Assembly (NCBI GenBank): GCA_963767645.1 | Contig: CAVYEW010000001.1 | Location: 248,001 to 312,000 of the forward strand | DNA: 64,000 bases | Reading direction: 5' to 3' | Origin: DATFDN01 sp963767645 | GTDB taxonomy: Bacteria > Pseudomonadota > Alphaproteobacteria > Acetobacterales > Acetobacteraceae | Shown here: in pieces, positions 20,233 to 29,164 of the stretch | How positions within the stretch are numbered: the stretch's first letter is position 1 | How the letters are laid out: each line of letters opens with the position of its first letter | Position numbers and translations under genes: made by a program | Notes under the pieces: model-generated | Told to the model about the DNA's origin: nothing | Databases searched by the model: none | The model's input: only the letters and a program-made list of their open reading frames with translations

Positions 20233-20880
20233 TGCTGTTGGTGGGAGTCGCGGTCATGGCACCAGCTCGCATCGGCGAACTGGTGCGGGAGTTGGATACC
20301 AACGAGCGGGCGAGGACCGATCTGCGTCCCAGCGGCGAGACGCAGACAAAGACCAGAGCCATCGCCGACGCGGGCCTGTCCAAGTCCGAAGCGTACCGGA
20401 TGCAGGAACTGGCCGGCCCACGTGACGCCCAGGCGCAACACGCCGGGCATCTGAGGAACTTCCTCGGATAGCGCGCACTGCGCGTCGGCTGGGAGTTGCC
20501 GGAGGATCTGAGCGAAGATGACTGGCGAGCGGCCGGTGAACTGCTCGGTAAGGTTGAGCGCAGCGTCTCCTGGTGGGTGGGGGACTGGTGGAAGGCATTC
20601 CGCCCTGAATGGGGCGAAAGAGCTAAAATGGCCACCAGCGAAGAATGGCAAGATGCCGGGCTGCCAGATTATACCACTTGCCGACATGCGGGAGCGGTAT
20701 GTTCCACCTTCGATATTGGCCGCCGGCGGCCAAATCTCTCATTTAAGCACCACGCCGAGGTGGCTGCCCTCCCCTCCGACCAAGCAGACGAACTCCTGAG
20801 TTGGGCCGAGGAGACGATCCTCCAGACGGGCAAGCCCCGCTCCACCCGCGAGCTACGCGGCGAGGTCAGCCGGCTTGGCG
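20208..20880 (+). pseudogene. Decayed phage-type protein split by an in-frame TAG
   Basis: Two pieces lie in the same frame. 20208-20468 has GELVRELDTNERARTDL, then IADAGLSKSEAYRMQELAG. After a TAG at 20469-20471 the frame goes on with LPEDLSEDDWRAAGELLGKVERSVSWWVGDWWKAF, then SFKHHAEVAAL and TRELRGEVSRL. Both blocks belong to one type of phage/island protein, in which a 'GELLREL...TLADLGI..SRWQKLA' part precedes a 'W..GDWW...SWSHH..VAAL' part. The single stop therefore looks like a disabling mutation. A TTG at 20496 could restart translation of the second piece. After about 20880 the frame is antisense to another gene and no longer meaningful. Confidence 0.6.
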
Positions 20881-21146
20881 AAGGTGCGTTCCCACTCGTC
20901 ATCCGGAACGGCGGCGAGTTCCTGCCAGCGGGAGGATTGCGTGTAGGAGATGCCGAGGTCGGCGAGGGTCTTTTGTGCGCTAGAATCACCCCTAGCACGC
21001 TGCGAGGGGTGATCGGATTTCTGGTCCCCACCTCCCTTCGCCTTCTCCATGTCGCGCAGAATCTGCCCCAGCTTCCGCTCCGCACGCAGCCTGATCTCGC
21101 ACGCGCGGCGCTCCGCCTCGACGTTGTGTTGCTGCTGCATGTACAT
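20853..21146 (-). CDS. Phage/island protein with 'AERKLGQIL...TLADLGI...RWQELA' motif (possibly truncated)
   Basis: The 97-residue product reads EAERRACEIRLRAERKLGQI, then TLADLGISYTQSSRWQELAAVPDDEWERTFA. This arrangement is seen in phage and plasmid replication-associated proteins of alphaproteobacteria. The same frame upstream of the first ATG (to about 21200) encodes AAYEVDEVIDIKDKARAIE, which also fits the family but has no start codon. The gene is therefore probably 5'-truncated or frameshifted. It is a relative of the first piece of the decayed gene on the opposite strand and converges with it, which suggests rearrangement. Function is unknown; a DNA-binding role is inferred. Confidence 0.5.
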   Translation of the reverse strand: MYMQQQHNVEAERRACEIRLRAERKLGQILRDMEKAKGGGDQKSDHPSQRARGDSSAQKTLADLGISYTQSSRWQELAAVPDDEWERTFAKPADLAA

Positions 21147-21202
21147 CTCGATCGCGCGGGCCTTATCCTTGATGTCGATAACCTCATCGACCTCGTAGGC
21201 CG

Positions 21203-21421
21203 CTACTTTGTCGGCACCGAGGGCGGCTTGGCCGGCGGTCGCTTCATCAGCACGAACCCCGACCGCTCCAGGTGCTCGACAAGGCGCTCGGCGGTAATCC
21301 GGGCCATCGCGTCATCGGCATGGTGGACGCGCCGGCGGCCATCGTAGCGCAGCGCGAAGGACAGGGTCTCGGCGATCTCGTCCGGGGTGGCGGGGCGGAG
21401 AGGCTGTGGATCGTCGGGCAT
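21203..21421 (-). CDS. Conserved small hypothetical protein
   Basis: The 72-residue product has the block RPATPDEIAETLSFALRYDG, then ITAERLVEHLERSGFVLMK, which I recognise as a widespread uncharacterised protein of alphaproteobacterial phages and islands. The start at 21421 (MPDDPQPL) is preferred because the conserved block begins about ten residues later. An upstream in-frame start at 21466 is possible. It lies immediately upstream, on the same strand, of the 97-residue protein gene. Confidence 0.65.
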   Translation of the reverse strand: MPDDPQPLRPATPDEIAETLSFALRYDGRRRVHHADDAMARITAERLVEHLERSGFVLMKRPPAKPPSVPTK

Positions 21422-21736
21422 GGCCGGAACGATACCGCATGTCTGGAACAAAGCAAGAACCTGCATCGGTCAGAACTTACCGCTCTCGAACGATCAGAAC
21501 ATATCGCCGAGTGGGTGCGGCTGACGGCGGAGAAGGTGGCTCATTGTGAGCCACCTTTGGGTGGCGCTCAACCCAAGGACCAAGGTATCCGCAAGGCCGT
21601 CCGCGGACTCGGCATCGAGCGCACCCCCTACGACGCCCGCGCCTTGGCGTTGCGCGGCGCGTCCGCGTGGACACCGGCTTGGATGCTGGCAACCCGGTTG
21701 GCCAGCGTCCATCAGAAGTAGCCTTCGTAGTTCGCG
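21422..21736. other. Gap of 315 bp with a strong hairpin
   Basis: No convincing gene is visible. The main structure is the 11-bp hairpin at 21533-21557. Open frames here have poor starts and unfamiliar arginine-rich products. Confidence 0.5.
21533..21557. terminator. Perfect 11-bp inverted repeat
   Basis: AAGGTGGCTCA and TGAGCCACCTT flank a TTG loop with no mismatch. It lies about 180 nt beyond the stop of the baseplate-fusion gene on the minus strand. It may act as a terminator or mRNA 3' stabiliser; there is no long U run. Confidence 0.4.
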
Positions 21737-24700
21737 TCAGACATAGATGATCGCGACGCTCTGGGCGGGAAGGGTGAAGGAACTCGTCACCCCAGCCGTA
21801 ACCGTGAGCTGGCTTGTCGTCACCGTGGCCTGCGTGGTGTTCCCGGTCGTCGGGGTCATGAGCCAGAGGTTCGCCGTGCCGTTTCCGGTGCCGTTCACCG
21901 GCCAGTGCCCGAGCCCCACAGTGCCGGAGTAGTTCACGGGCGATCCGCTCAGCGTCGTCTTGTTGCCGAGCAGCACGCCAAACCGGGTGCCATTGGATAC
22001 CGCCAGGCCAAAGTCGGCATAGGTCAGCTTGGCCTCGTTCCCCTCCATCGTCTGTCCGGCCTGCGCCAGAAGCTGCCCGAGGGGATTGATTATGCCGTTC
22101 TGGATCAGCCCATACGTGCCGTCGGCGATGACATCCCACACAGCGGCGCTGCCGAGGCCGTTGCGGAAGTACTGGATCAGCCACCACGTGCCGAATACAG
22201 CGCCGATCTCCTGTTGCTCGCGGGGAACGTTGGCTGCGTTGCCTTCAATGTTCCACTCGCCGAGGAAGAAATCGGCGCTCGCAGCGGCGGTTCCCGCGAG
22301 GGCATTGCGCTGTGTCGGGCCGTCGTATCCAGGCTTGGCGCTCTGAAACAGGCCATCATCGCTCGGGACCGGATCGGTGCCCGAGATGTACATATAGCTG
22401 TGCCAGTCCAGCGTCCCGATGCTGGCGCCGCACGCTTGCGCGAAAGGCTTCGTCCAGCCGCCGTCGTCAACACCCGCAGTCACCGGCCCGAACATCTTGA
22501 TCGTCGGGTCTATTCCGTGGACGACGGAAGCAGCCGACAGGAAGTAGGAGCTGTATTCGCCAACCGTCCAGCCGTTCGAGTTATCCTCGTTGCCGACTTC
22601 GATCCCGTAGAGCGGGAGAATGCGCCCGCCGCTCTGCGTGGATTTGAAGTAGTTGACCAGCTTGCCGCAAGCGGTTCCGAAGTTTGCGGCGGTCATCCCG
22701 CTGCCGCTTTCCCACCGCACTCCGACGATCAGGCGGCAATTCGCGGGGATGAACTTGTAGGCCACCGCAAAGAAGTTATTCATGGATGAGAAGTCGGGAT
22801 TGTTGACCCCATTCACCCAGAAGCGGTCGGTCCAGTAGCCGCTCGTGCTACCGCTCGCGCAGTTCAGACGCAGCAAGCGCAGGTTCAGCGACGCCAGCGC
22901 GTTGACGGATGCGGGGTCTGTGCACCAGTTGAAACTGTTGTCGCACAGCGCCCCGGTTGATGCGCCCCACAGCGCGCCGCTGGCGAAAGTTCCGGTGAGA
23001 GATGCGAAATCCACCGTCGCCATCGTGCCGCTGGCGGCCGGCCCTGGGCCTGTAGTGGGCGGGGGCGTGGCTGTCGGGATGGCAGGCGGAGCGGGCGGCC
23101 AGCTCGGCAAGGCGCTCGCGGGCGCGGCCGTGGGGATAATGACGGCGCCGGCCTTGTTGCTGCAGAAACCATTGACCCACACGCCATTGACGTAGGCGCC
23201 GGCGAGCTGTGTCGGGTCGAAATCCTCGATTTCGACTCCAGTGGTGTTCGCCGGCAAGCCGGTTGGTCCTGCCAGGCCGGACCATCCGCTTACGCTCAGG
23301 CCTCCGAGTTGCGTGGTCGTCACGGGATCGGTTGCCGTTTCCGCGATTTCGTGCGCCGTCACGGACGTGCGCTCATCCAGCATCGTCCGCGGCGCGGACA
23401 GTTGGTAGCCGACGCAGAATGCGTAGTTGATCAGGTTTCCGTTGTATATAAAGGCATAGTGCTCGCCATCTTCGCCCGGTACGGAAACCCCGTTCTGATA
23501 TTGAATGAAGAACAGGTGGTATTCGCTGCTCGGCGGGGACAGGATTCCGGTGTTGAACAGGTTCGCGAGGAAAGTCTGATGGTCGAACTCGCCTGGGCTG
23601 CTCGGCGGTGTGGTGGTGACGACGATTTCATTGACGATCGTTGGCGGGCTGAAGACGCCGTATTCACTGAGGCCCTGGAAATACGGCCCCGCCAGCATCG
23701 TGTGCAGCGCGGCAGAAAGCGCAGATTGCGTCGGATTGTGGGTGCCAGATTCCCAGTTTGGTCCCCAGTAAATCACCGTGATCTGCATGGCGTTCAGCGG
23801 CTCGGCGCCGTGCCAGCTCATCACATCGCCCGCGCTGGCGTCGCTCTGGTAGGTCGCCGGCAGCACGCCCACAGGAGGCGCACCCGCGCGCGGATCGGTC
23901 GTGGAGACCCAGGATGTCCCGGAGCGATACCACCAGACCTGCTGCTTGTTGGTCTGAAAGACCTCGCCCCCGCTCATCACCAGGTTGACGACATTGGCCG
24001 TCGTGGTGTCCGTCGTGCCATTGACGGCGACGTAATACGGGGACACGTCATCGCCCCGCACCATCGTAAACACGTTTCCGCCGGCATCAGTGATGCTGTA
24101 GGTTGCCGTCGCGGTGCTGTAGTCTGAAACTATGTAGCCGTTAGGGGATGCTGAGGTTGCGGCAGCCACGGCCGTGGTTACGAAAACCGGTTGGCTGAAC
24201 CGTCCGCCGCTCGGTTGCACGCGAAACTGATAGATCGTGTTCGGCGCCAGGCCCGTGACCGAGCAGACCGTCCCGACGAACGGCGGACCGATGTAGGTCC
24301 AGGTGAAATCACACCATCTTTTATACTGCGCGACGTATTGCAGACCGGATGCGGTGCCGGCCGGCGCGGTCCACTGGAAATTTGCGGCGGTCGTGTTCCA
24401 GCCGGAGCAGAGGAGTCCGGTGATACCCGCGCCATTCCCGCCGGCGAAGGCGGACGCTGGCGCGAGCGGTTGCGGCAGCGGGCTCGATGCGCTCGACCAA
24501 TGCGCGATGTTCGCCAAGTCGGCATCGTTTGTGAACCAGGCGCCGGCCGTGTTCTCGTAGTAGGCCTGCCTGACCTCTCCCGTCGCCGGAGCGTGGTAGT
24601 ACAGCTCCTGCACGTTCGCGGTGTTGGCGTCGGCAGTGCCGTTGAAAAGCACCTGTTTGCCGGCGCTGATGGCGTAGGTGTTGCCGAACGAGTCCACGAT

Positions 24701-25234
24701 CTGAGGGCCGGCGCTCACCACAACCGTGCCCTCGGCGCTCTCGACCAGCACTGGCGTGGGGGTCGGGGGCGGTGTCACCACGGGAGGAGGCGTCACCACA
24801 GGAGGAGGAACCGGCGCAATCGGATTGCCGGCCAGCACCGCGGTCCCGGCCGCGCCGATCAGCGGAACCGGCAGACCATTCGTGGTGGTGATCTCACCGT
24901 CCGGGACGATGAAATACAGCCCGGCATTCGTCCCGAGGTCGGTAAAGCTCGGCGCCGGGTTCCCATCGAGCGTGGACGCGACCATCAGGCCGCCGCCGAT
25001 GTTCAAGTCCGGATACTGCGACAGCAGATCAATGCCCGTGACCAGCGGCATTCCCGATACGATCGGGTTGTTGTTCACGTCCCCAAGGTCAAGGAACCAT
25101 CCGCCCATTGCCGCATCCCGATATTGCAGGGTCATGCGGTAGCGAGTGCCGGACAGCGTAATGAGGAAGGTCTGCGGGCTTGGCGAGAGAGGTATCTGGT
25201 AGATTTGCGGCAGCGTGGACTCAGGCGAGGGCAA
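21737..25234 (-). CDS. Baseplate-plug / FN3 / metallopeptidase-like / glycoside-hydrolase-like fusion protein
   Basis: The 1165-residue product starts with a phage baseplate-plug domain (residues 1-115: QIPLSPSPQTFLITLSGTRY, then GGWFLDL, PLVTGIDLLSQY and GLYFIVPDG). After a Pro-rich linker (about 140-160) come two copies of an 'ITDAGGNVFTM...WW...SWVSTTDP' module flanking a fibronectin III domain (about 265-355). Next is a region with the zinc-peptidase-like motif TAHEIAETATDP (about 470-700). The C-terminal 400 residues are a TIM-barrel glycosidase-like part with GNE in YGIEVGNED and a second Glu in FLGEWNIE. The TTG at 25234 has GAGG upstream and overlaps the previous gene by 14 nt. The stretch upstream is in frame but not plug-like. 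The fusion suggests a virion- or cell-surface-attached enzyme that degrades envelope polymers; this is inference. Confidence 0.75.
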   Translation of the reverse strand: MPSPESTLPQIYQIPLSPSPQTFLITLSGTRYRMTLQYRDAAMGGWFLDLGDVNNNPIVSGMPLVTGIDLLSQYPDLNIGGGLMVASTLDGNPAPSFTDLGTNAGLYFIVPDGEITTTNGLPVPLIGAAGTAVLAGNPIAPVPPPVVTPPPVVTPPPTPTPVLVESAEGTVVVSAGPQIVDSFGNTYAISAGKQVLFNGTADANTANVQELYYHAPATGEVRQAYYENTAGAWFTNDADLANIAHWSSASSPLPQPLAPASAFAGGNGAGITGLLCSGWNTTAANFQWTAPAGTASGLQYVAQYKRWCDFTWTYIGPPFVGTVCSVTGLAPNTIYQFRVQPSGGRFSQPVFVTTAVAAATSASPNGYIVSDYSTATATYSITDAGGNVFTMVRGDDVSPYYVAVNGTTDTTTANVVNLVMSGGEVFQTNKQQVWWYRSGTSWVSTTDPRAGAPPVGVLPATYQSDASAGDVMSWHGAEPLNAMQITVIYWGPNWESGTHNPTQSALSAALHTMLAGPYFQGLSEYGVFSPPTIVNEIVVTTTPPSSPGEFDHQTFLANLFNTGILSPPSSEYHLFFIQYQNGVSVPGEDGEHYAFIYNGNLINYAFCVGYQLSAPRTMLDERTSVTAHEIAETATDPVTTTQLGGLSVSGWSGLAGPTGLPANTTGVEIEDFDPTQLAGAYVNGVWVNGFCSNKAGAVIIPTAAPASALPSWPPAPPAIPTATPPPTTGPGPAASGTMATVDFASLTGTFASGALWGASTGALCDNSFNWCTDPASVNALASLNLRLLRLNCASGSTSGYWTDRFWVNGVNNPDFSSMNNFFAVAYKFIPANCRLIVGVRWESGSGMTAANFGTACGKLVNYFKSTQSGGRILPLYGIEVGNEDNSNGWTVGEYSSYFLSAASVVHGIDPTIKMFGPVTAGVDDGGWTKPFAQACGASIGTLDWHSYMYISGTDPVPSDDGLFQSAKPGYDGPTQRNALAGTAAASADFFLGEWNIEGNAANVPREQQEIGAVFGTWWLIQYFRNGLGSAAVWDVIADGTYGLIQNGIINPLGQLLAQAGQTMEGNEAKLTYADFGLAVSNGTRFGVLLGNKTTLSGSPVNYSGTVGLGHWPVNGTGNGTANLWLMTPTTGNTTQATVTTSQLTVTAGVTSSFTLPAQSVAIIYV

Positions 25235-25919
25235 GCACCTCGGATCGCGGGGCAATGACGGGAGCGGCACGGCGCAACAGCGTCTCTGCCGCGACTTGGT
25301 GTTCGCCGAGATAGGTGCGGATCGCGAGAGTTTTCTCGACATGGCCGCGGGGGTCGCGCGCGGCGATCATCTCGCCGGCCCAGCAGCAGCCCTCGGCCAG
25401 CTCCACTACGGCAACGGCGCCTTCGCGCACGGCGGCAGCCGTGGCGAGCTTGCGCAAATCGGCCAGCATCGCCCGCTCGCTCCGATCGCGGCCGCGTTCG
25501 ACGCGTCGCGCGAGGGCGTGCAGGTTCACCAGCGCCATGCTGCCGGTCCGGAGAGACATCACGCCGGGGCGGGCAGATACCTTCAGCCACATCACCGCGA
25601 CACCCTGCTCGTACCCGGGGGCGCTCCACTCGTTCATGCGTAACGCCGTGATTGTGACCCGGACCTCGGTAATGGTCAGGCTCTTCCGGTCGATCGCGAT
25701 CCCGCTCACCAGCCTGCCCGTCTCCGGCACCTCCGCCCGCCACATGCGGGCCGCATCGACAAGCATCTCCGGCCGATGCCGCCGAGGGTTTCGTAGGAAC
25801 CGGGCACGTAGTGGGTCGATGATCGCCTTAATAGCGTGCACGGCCTCGCGATCCGCCGTGTCGATCCGGTTGCGAAAAACCCGGGCCTGCCCCAAAAACT
25901 CGGCCGGGACCGGGCTCAC
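25221..25919 (-). CDS. Hypothetical island protein
   Basis: The 232-residue product has no motif I recognise. It is alpha/beta in the first half (RLVSGIAIDRKSLTITEVRV, then YEQGVAVMWLKVSARPGV) and helical in the second (ERAMLADLRKLATAAAVREG, then VVELAEGCCWAGEM). The GTG start at 25919 overlaps the stop of the upstream gene (GTGA), so translation is coupled. It lies between the coiled-coil protein and the baseplate-plug fusion, where a phage structural or assembly protein could be expected. That is position-based inference only. Confidence 0.6.
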   Translation of the reverse strand: MSPVPAEFLGQARVFRNRIDTADREAVHAIKAIIDPLRARFLRNPRRHRPEMLVDAARMWRAEVPETGRLVSGIAIDRKSLTITEVRVTITALRMNEWSAPGYEQGVAVMWLKVSARPGVMSLRTGSMALVNLHALARRVERGRDRSERAMLADLRKLATAAAVREGAVAVVELAEGCCWAGEMIAARDPRGHVEKTLAIRTYLGEHQVAAETLLRRAAPVIAPRSEVLALA

Positions 25920-26638
25920 GGCAGTGGCGCGGCCGCGTCGCGCATCAGGGCGTCAAGCGCCTGCCGCCACTTCGCGTCGCCAGCAACCGACGGGTCGCGC
26001 AAGAGACCGTTCCAGGTCACGGGCGGACAACCAAGACGGTTCCATACCGCCTGCGCCCGTTCCTCGATCGGCGGACGCGGGCCAACCGCAACCGAACGCA
26101 TGGGCAGCACATCGGAGTTGATCAGCCACAGCAGCTCCGATCCCTTGGCGACGAGTTCCCGTTGCAACCGCTCCAAATCGCCCAACAGGTCGCCTATCCC
26201 GGCTTCCTCGCGCAACACCCGCCGCGCCGCCTCCTTCACGCGGAACTCGGCCCACTCGACCTCCTTCTGCTCATCAGTGGCCCGAGCGGCGAGCACGTCG
26301 CGCGCCTCCCTCGCCTCCGCAAGCGCTTCCTGGGCCGCGGCCAGCTCGGCCTTGGCCTGGCCCGTGCCATTCACCGACACCGCCTCGCCGTCCAGCACCC
26401 GCGCGACAATGGCAGCCGGCAATTCCTGCTTGACCTTCGCCAGCCCGTCCTCCGCCGCGGTGAGGCGCATGATCGCCCGCCGCACGTCGGCAGAGAGACG
26501 CTCATGGGCCGTGTGCAGCCGGGTGCGGTTCAGCTCCGCCTCGGCGTGGTCGGCAATCGCCTTCGCCAGCGCCACACGCGCATCACTGACCGCCGGCGGC
26601 CCCTCGCTCGCGCCGCGGAGCAATGCAAGCTTGGCCAT
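25916..26638 (-). CDS. Coiled-coil hypothetical protein
   Basis: The 240-residue product is almost entirely helical from residue 20 to 175 (AKAELAAAQEALAEAREARD, then a Glu/Arg-rich continuation), typical of a long coiled coil. The C-terminal part (ERAQAVWNRLGCPPVTWNGLLRDP) is globular. The gene begins directly after the previous stop codon (26639) and overlaps the following gene. A scaffold-like or tail-associated role is conceivable, but no family is recognised. Confidence 0.6.
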   Translation of the reverse strand: MAKLALLRGASEGPPAVSDARVALAKAIADHAEAELNRTRLHTAHERLSADVRRAIMRLTAAEDGLAKVKQELPAAIVARVLDGEAVSVNGTGQAKAELAAAQEALAEAREARDVLAARATDEQKEVEWAEFRVKEAARRVLREEAGIGDLLGDLERLQRELVAKGSELLWLINSDVLPMRSVAVGPRPPIEERAQAVWNRLGCPPVTWNGLLRDPSVAGDAKWRQALDALMRDAAAPLP

Positions 26639-26962
26639 CTACAGCCCCCGGCTCAGTCTGTTCATATGGGGGAAGCGCTCCGTGATCCCCTTGGCGTGCG
26701 CCACACGCTTGCGGGCCTCCGCCTCGTGCATGCTCGCAATCGCCTGCCGCGCCTTCTGTCGCGCATGCGGCGGCAACGCATCGAGCGCAATCTTCGTCTC
26801 GTGCGGCAACCGCACGTCGCCAGCCAAGGTCCGGACCTGGGAACCAAGCTGCTCGTCGATAAGTGACCGGATGTAGTTCATGTCATCCGGCGCCAGCATG
26901 CCCGACAGAGCATCGAGCAGCTTCGACAGCAACTCTTCGCTCAGCACTTGCTCAGTGGCCAT
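26639..26962 (-). CDS. Small hypothetical protein downstream of terminase
   Basis: The 107-residue product starts MATEQVLSEELLSKLLDALS, with a strong GGGAGGTGA ribosome site. The upstream in-frame starts lie within terL and are rejected. It is helical, acidic at the N-terminus and basic at the C-terminus (RQKARQAIASMHEAEARKRVA). It sits 4 nt after the large terminase stop. It may be a minor capsid or head-assembly accessory protein by position, but nothing in the sequence shows it. Confidence 0.6.
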   Translation of the reverse strand: MATEQVLSEELLSKLLDALSGMLAPDDMNYIRSLIDEQLGSQVRTLAGDVRLPHETKIALDALPPHARQKARQAIASMHEAEARKRVAHAKGITERFPHMNRLSRGL

Positions 26963-26966
26963 AGTT

Positions 26967-28488
26967 TCACCTCCCAAAAAACACAGGAATCCGACGCGCC
27001 GGACCGCCCCATGACTGCCCGCCCGGATCGCGCGCACCCAGACCGGGCAACCGCGATGCCGCCAACGCCTCATCGCTGATCACCATCGGCGCGCGCTTGT
27101 TCGTCGCGCAGACAATCGCGCCACACACGGCGTTCGCGATGTCATCGTGCGCACCTGGCGGATGGTCGATCAAATCGCGTCCGCCGCGTGCCGTGCGCCG
27201 TTCCAGGCCGCAGAGTTGCGCGGTGAGGCGAGGAAGATCGAGCAATTCGACCTTGCCGCTATTCAATGCGGGGAGAACGTCGCGATACAGATCGGATTTG
27301 GGCTTTTCCGAAAGCGTGTAGGTGATGCCGTGCTTTACGAACGGCTGACGAACCCACTCGCCTGCATATCGATCGCCGGTCACGGTGTTGACGCGGTACG
27401 CCTTCAGCAGATCGGCGAAGTCCTGCACGACGCCTTCCGGTGAGAACGGCGGCCGAACCTCGCGCACGGCATCAACGACCACGCGCTCGCCGTCGCGATG
27501 CGCAACCGCGAGTGTCATGCTGTCCGCGCTGCCGCCACTCGGATCAACGAACGCCATATAGCGAGTGCCGGAGATCGGCGGCAGTTCATGCCGGCCTGGT
27601 GGCGTTGCCGCGTCCACAACCTCGCGGCTGATGAACGTTTCGACGTCGGTTCGGAACTCGGCGCCGTACTCCGCCGCGGCGCTTGCGGGATCGGCCTCGT
27701 ATGCCTCGGCGATGATCGTGGGATCGATCTTCGGGTTCATCGTGGCAGTCGGCGCCTGCCAGACGAGTACGCTGCCGCTGTCCTTTCCATGGTGGCGGCG
27801 GTACGCGTCCCAGAGCGGGCCTCGCCGTGCGTAGGGCGAGGAAATGCCCATCAACAGACTGCCAGGCAGCGTCGCCATCGCCGGCTTCAGCGCGGCAAGG
27901 ACTTCGGAGGCGGGGTTCGCGCTGGAACTCGCCATCGAACCAAAACGCCAGCTCATCGGCGATTATCGCGGCGAGAGTGTAGCCTCGGACGGCACGAAAG
28001 CTGCTCGTCGCCACTTCGATCGTGACGCGGCCCGAAAGGTCGAGGCTGTCTTGCGTCTCGTTCTCGACCAGGCGCTTCAGGCGGGGATGATCCACGAATA
28101 GCGACTTGACGTACCGGAATGCGGTCCTCGCCTGCTTCCGATCCGCGGCAAGCAACATGACCGTGGCGCGCTCGCCGGGCGATAGATGTGGGCTCCAATC
28201 CGTGAACGCAGCCAGCCAGGCAGCGACGGTGGCCATCACCTTCGTCTTGCCGCCACGGCGCCCGACGATCGCCCAGACCTCCTTGCAAGGCACGCGGGGC
28301 GCCACAGCGCAGCCCGTACAGGCCAGGAAGAGGGATTGCTGGTCATTGGGCAGGGGAAGCCCGAAAGCGGCCGCCAGAAACGCCCGCCAGGGCGTCCAGC
28401 TATCGGCGTCGCGAAACCACGGTCCCCACCACTCCGGAGCCTCGATCGCCTCGATGATGTTGGCGGGCATCCGGACAGCGGTGGTCAT
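26967..28488 (-). pseudogene. terL: Terminase large subunit, split by a +1 frameshift
   Basis: The N-terminal ATPase half runs from 28488: Walker A GRRGGKT, Walker B IIADELAFW. The C-terminal nuclease half ends at 26967, with acidic residues in AFVDPSGG, the TGDRYAG segment and GAHDDIANAV. The halves lie in different frames and meet near 27926, where the coding strand reads GGCGAGTTCCAGC. Removing one T restores GESSANPASEVLAALKPAMA, the normal continuation. The total of 1,522 nt is one base over a multiple of three, and the repaired protein would be about 506 residues, normal for TerL. It would package DNA into proheads. The gene is either a recent pseudogene or carries a sequencing error; programmed frameshifting is unlikely. 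Confidence 0.82.
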
Positions 28489-28901
28489 CGCAGCGCCGCA
28501 ACAGCCGGGCCGACGTGCTGCCCAGCGAAGGGCAGTTCCTGGGCCGGGTCATCGGTGGCTTGCAGGCCCAGAGCCTGCAAGGTGCGGCGATACGTGTTGA
28601 TCCACGCCAGCATCTGCCGACCGGCGAGATCGTCCAGCTCCTCGGTGGCCATCATGGAGGCGCGCATCAACTCGATGCGGACCCACACCGTCACCGCGGT
28701 TCGGATAAGCGCCTGTTGCGTGATCGTTGGGCGGCCGCCGCAGTGGCGGACAAGATCAGCCTCGAAGGCGATCGCCTCCTTGCCCAGCCGAGTGCGGAGA
28801 TCAAGCCGGCCTAGCTGGCGCGAGAACGGGCCGAGCTTGCGGGCCCGGTTTCGCTTCCGCCTCGTCGTGCCCGAATCCGCGACTGCCGGTGCTACCGCCA
28901 T
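28485..28901 (-). CDS. Putative terminase small subunit
   Basis: The 138-residue basic protein precedes terL with a four-base ATGA overlap, the usual place of TerS. The N-terminus is rich in Arg and Lys (TTRRKRNRARKLGPFSRQLG), and the rest is helical (FEADLVRHCGG, then QALIRTAVTVWVRIELMRAS). I see no clear helix-turn-helix. The role is therefore mainly inferred from position. TerS would recognise the packaging site, and the candidate DNA structure at 29165-29283 is only 260 bp upstream. Confidence 0.55.
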   Translation of the reverse strand: MAVAPAVADSGTTRRKRNRARKLGPFSRQLGRLDLRTRLGKEAIAFEADLVRHCGGRPTITQQALIRTAVTVWVRIELMRASMMATEELDDLAGRQMLAWINTYRRTLQALGLQATDDPAQELPFAGQHVGPAVAALR

Positions 28902-28944
28902 TTGTCCTGCAATCGCCGCCTAATCGCCGCGCAACCCATCCGTT

Positions 28945-28962
28945 GTTACCCGTCAGTTACCC
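28945..28962 (-). promoter_or_regulatory. Paired GGGTAAC boxes upstream of the terminase operon
   Basis: On the plus strand GTTACCC occurs at 28945-28951 and 28956-28962, 11 bp apart, 44-61 bp before the small terminase start. The same paired motif lies near both att sites. In phage P4 the AlpA-like Vis protein acts both at att and at a late promoter, so a shared operator is plausible. Confidence 0.5.
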
Positions 28963-29164
28963 AGACGGCGCGCAGGCTACGGCACAACGGCGCAGGATGC
29001 AAGCCACATCAGTGGCTTAGTAACATGCGAGCACATGACACAACATCACGTGGCCTGAGAGTGGCGAGGCGCGCAGCGTGGCCGGTAGAAGCATCCGCGG
29101 GGAAAGTGTCTCAATTTTTAGCCTCGAACTCCGGCACACTGGGCGCCCGATGCTCACGAACCCG

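Noticed and set aside
20496..21347. Full-length reading of the plus-strand ORF as one intact 283-residue protein.
   Set aside because: After about 20880 the sequence is antisense to the conserved minus-strand gene, so only the first 128 or so codons are meaningful.
21477..22187. Arg-rich minus-strand ORF overlapping the end of the baseplate-fusion gene.
   Set aside because: Its first part is another frame of a conserved domain, and no homologous motif is visible in the rest.
27586..27956. Programmed ribosomal frameshift in the terminase gene.
   Set aside because: There is no slippery heptamer or clear downstream structure. A one-base insertion in a T pair is the simpler reading.
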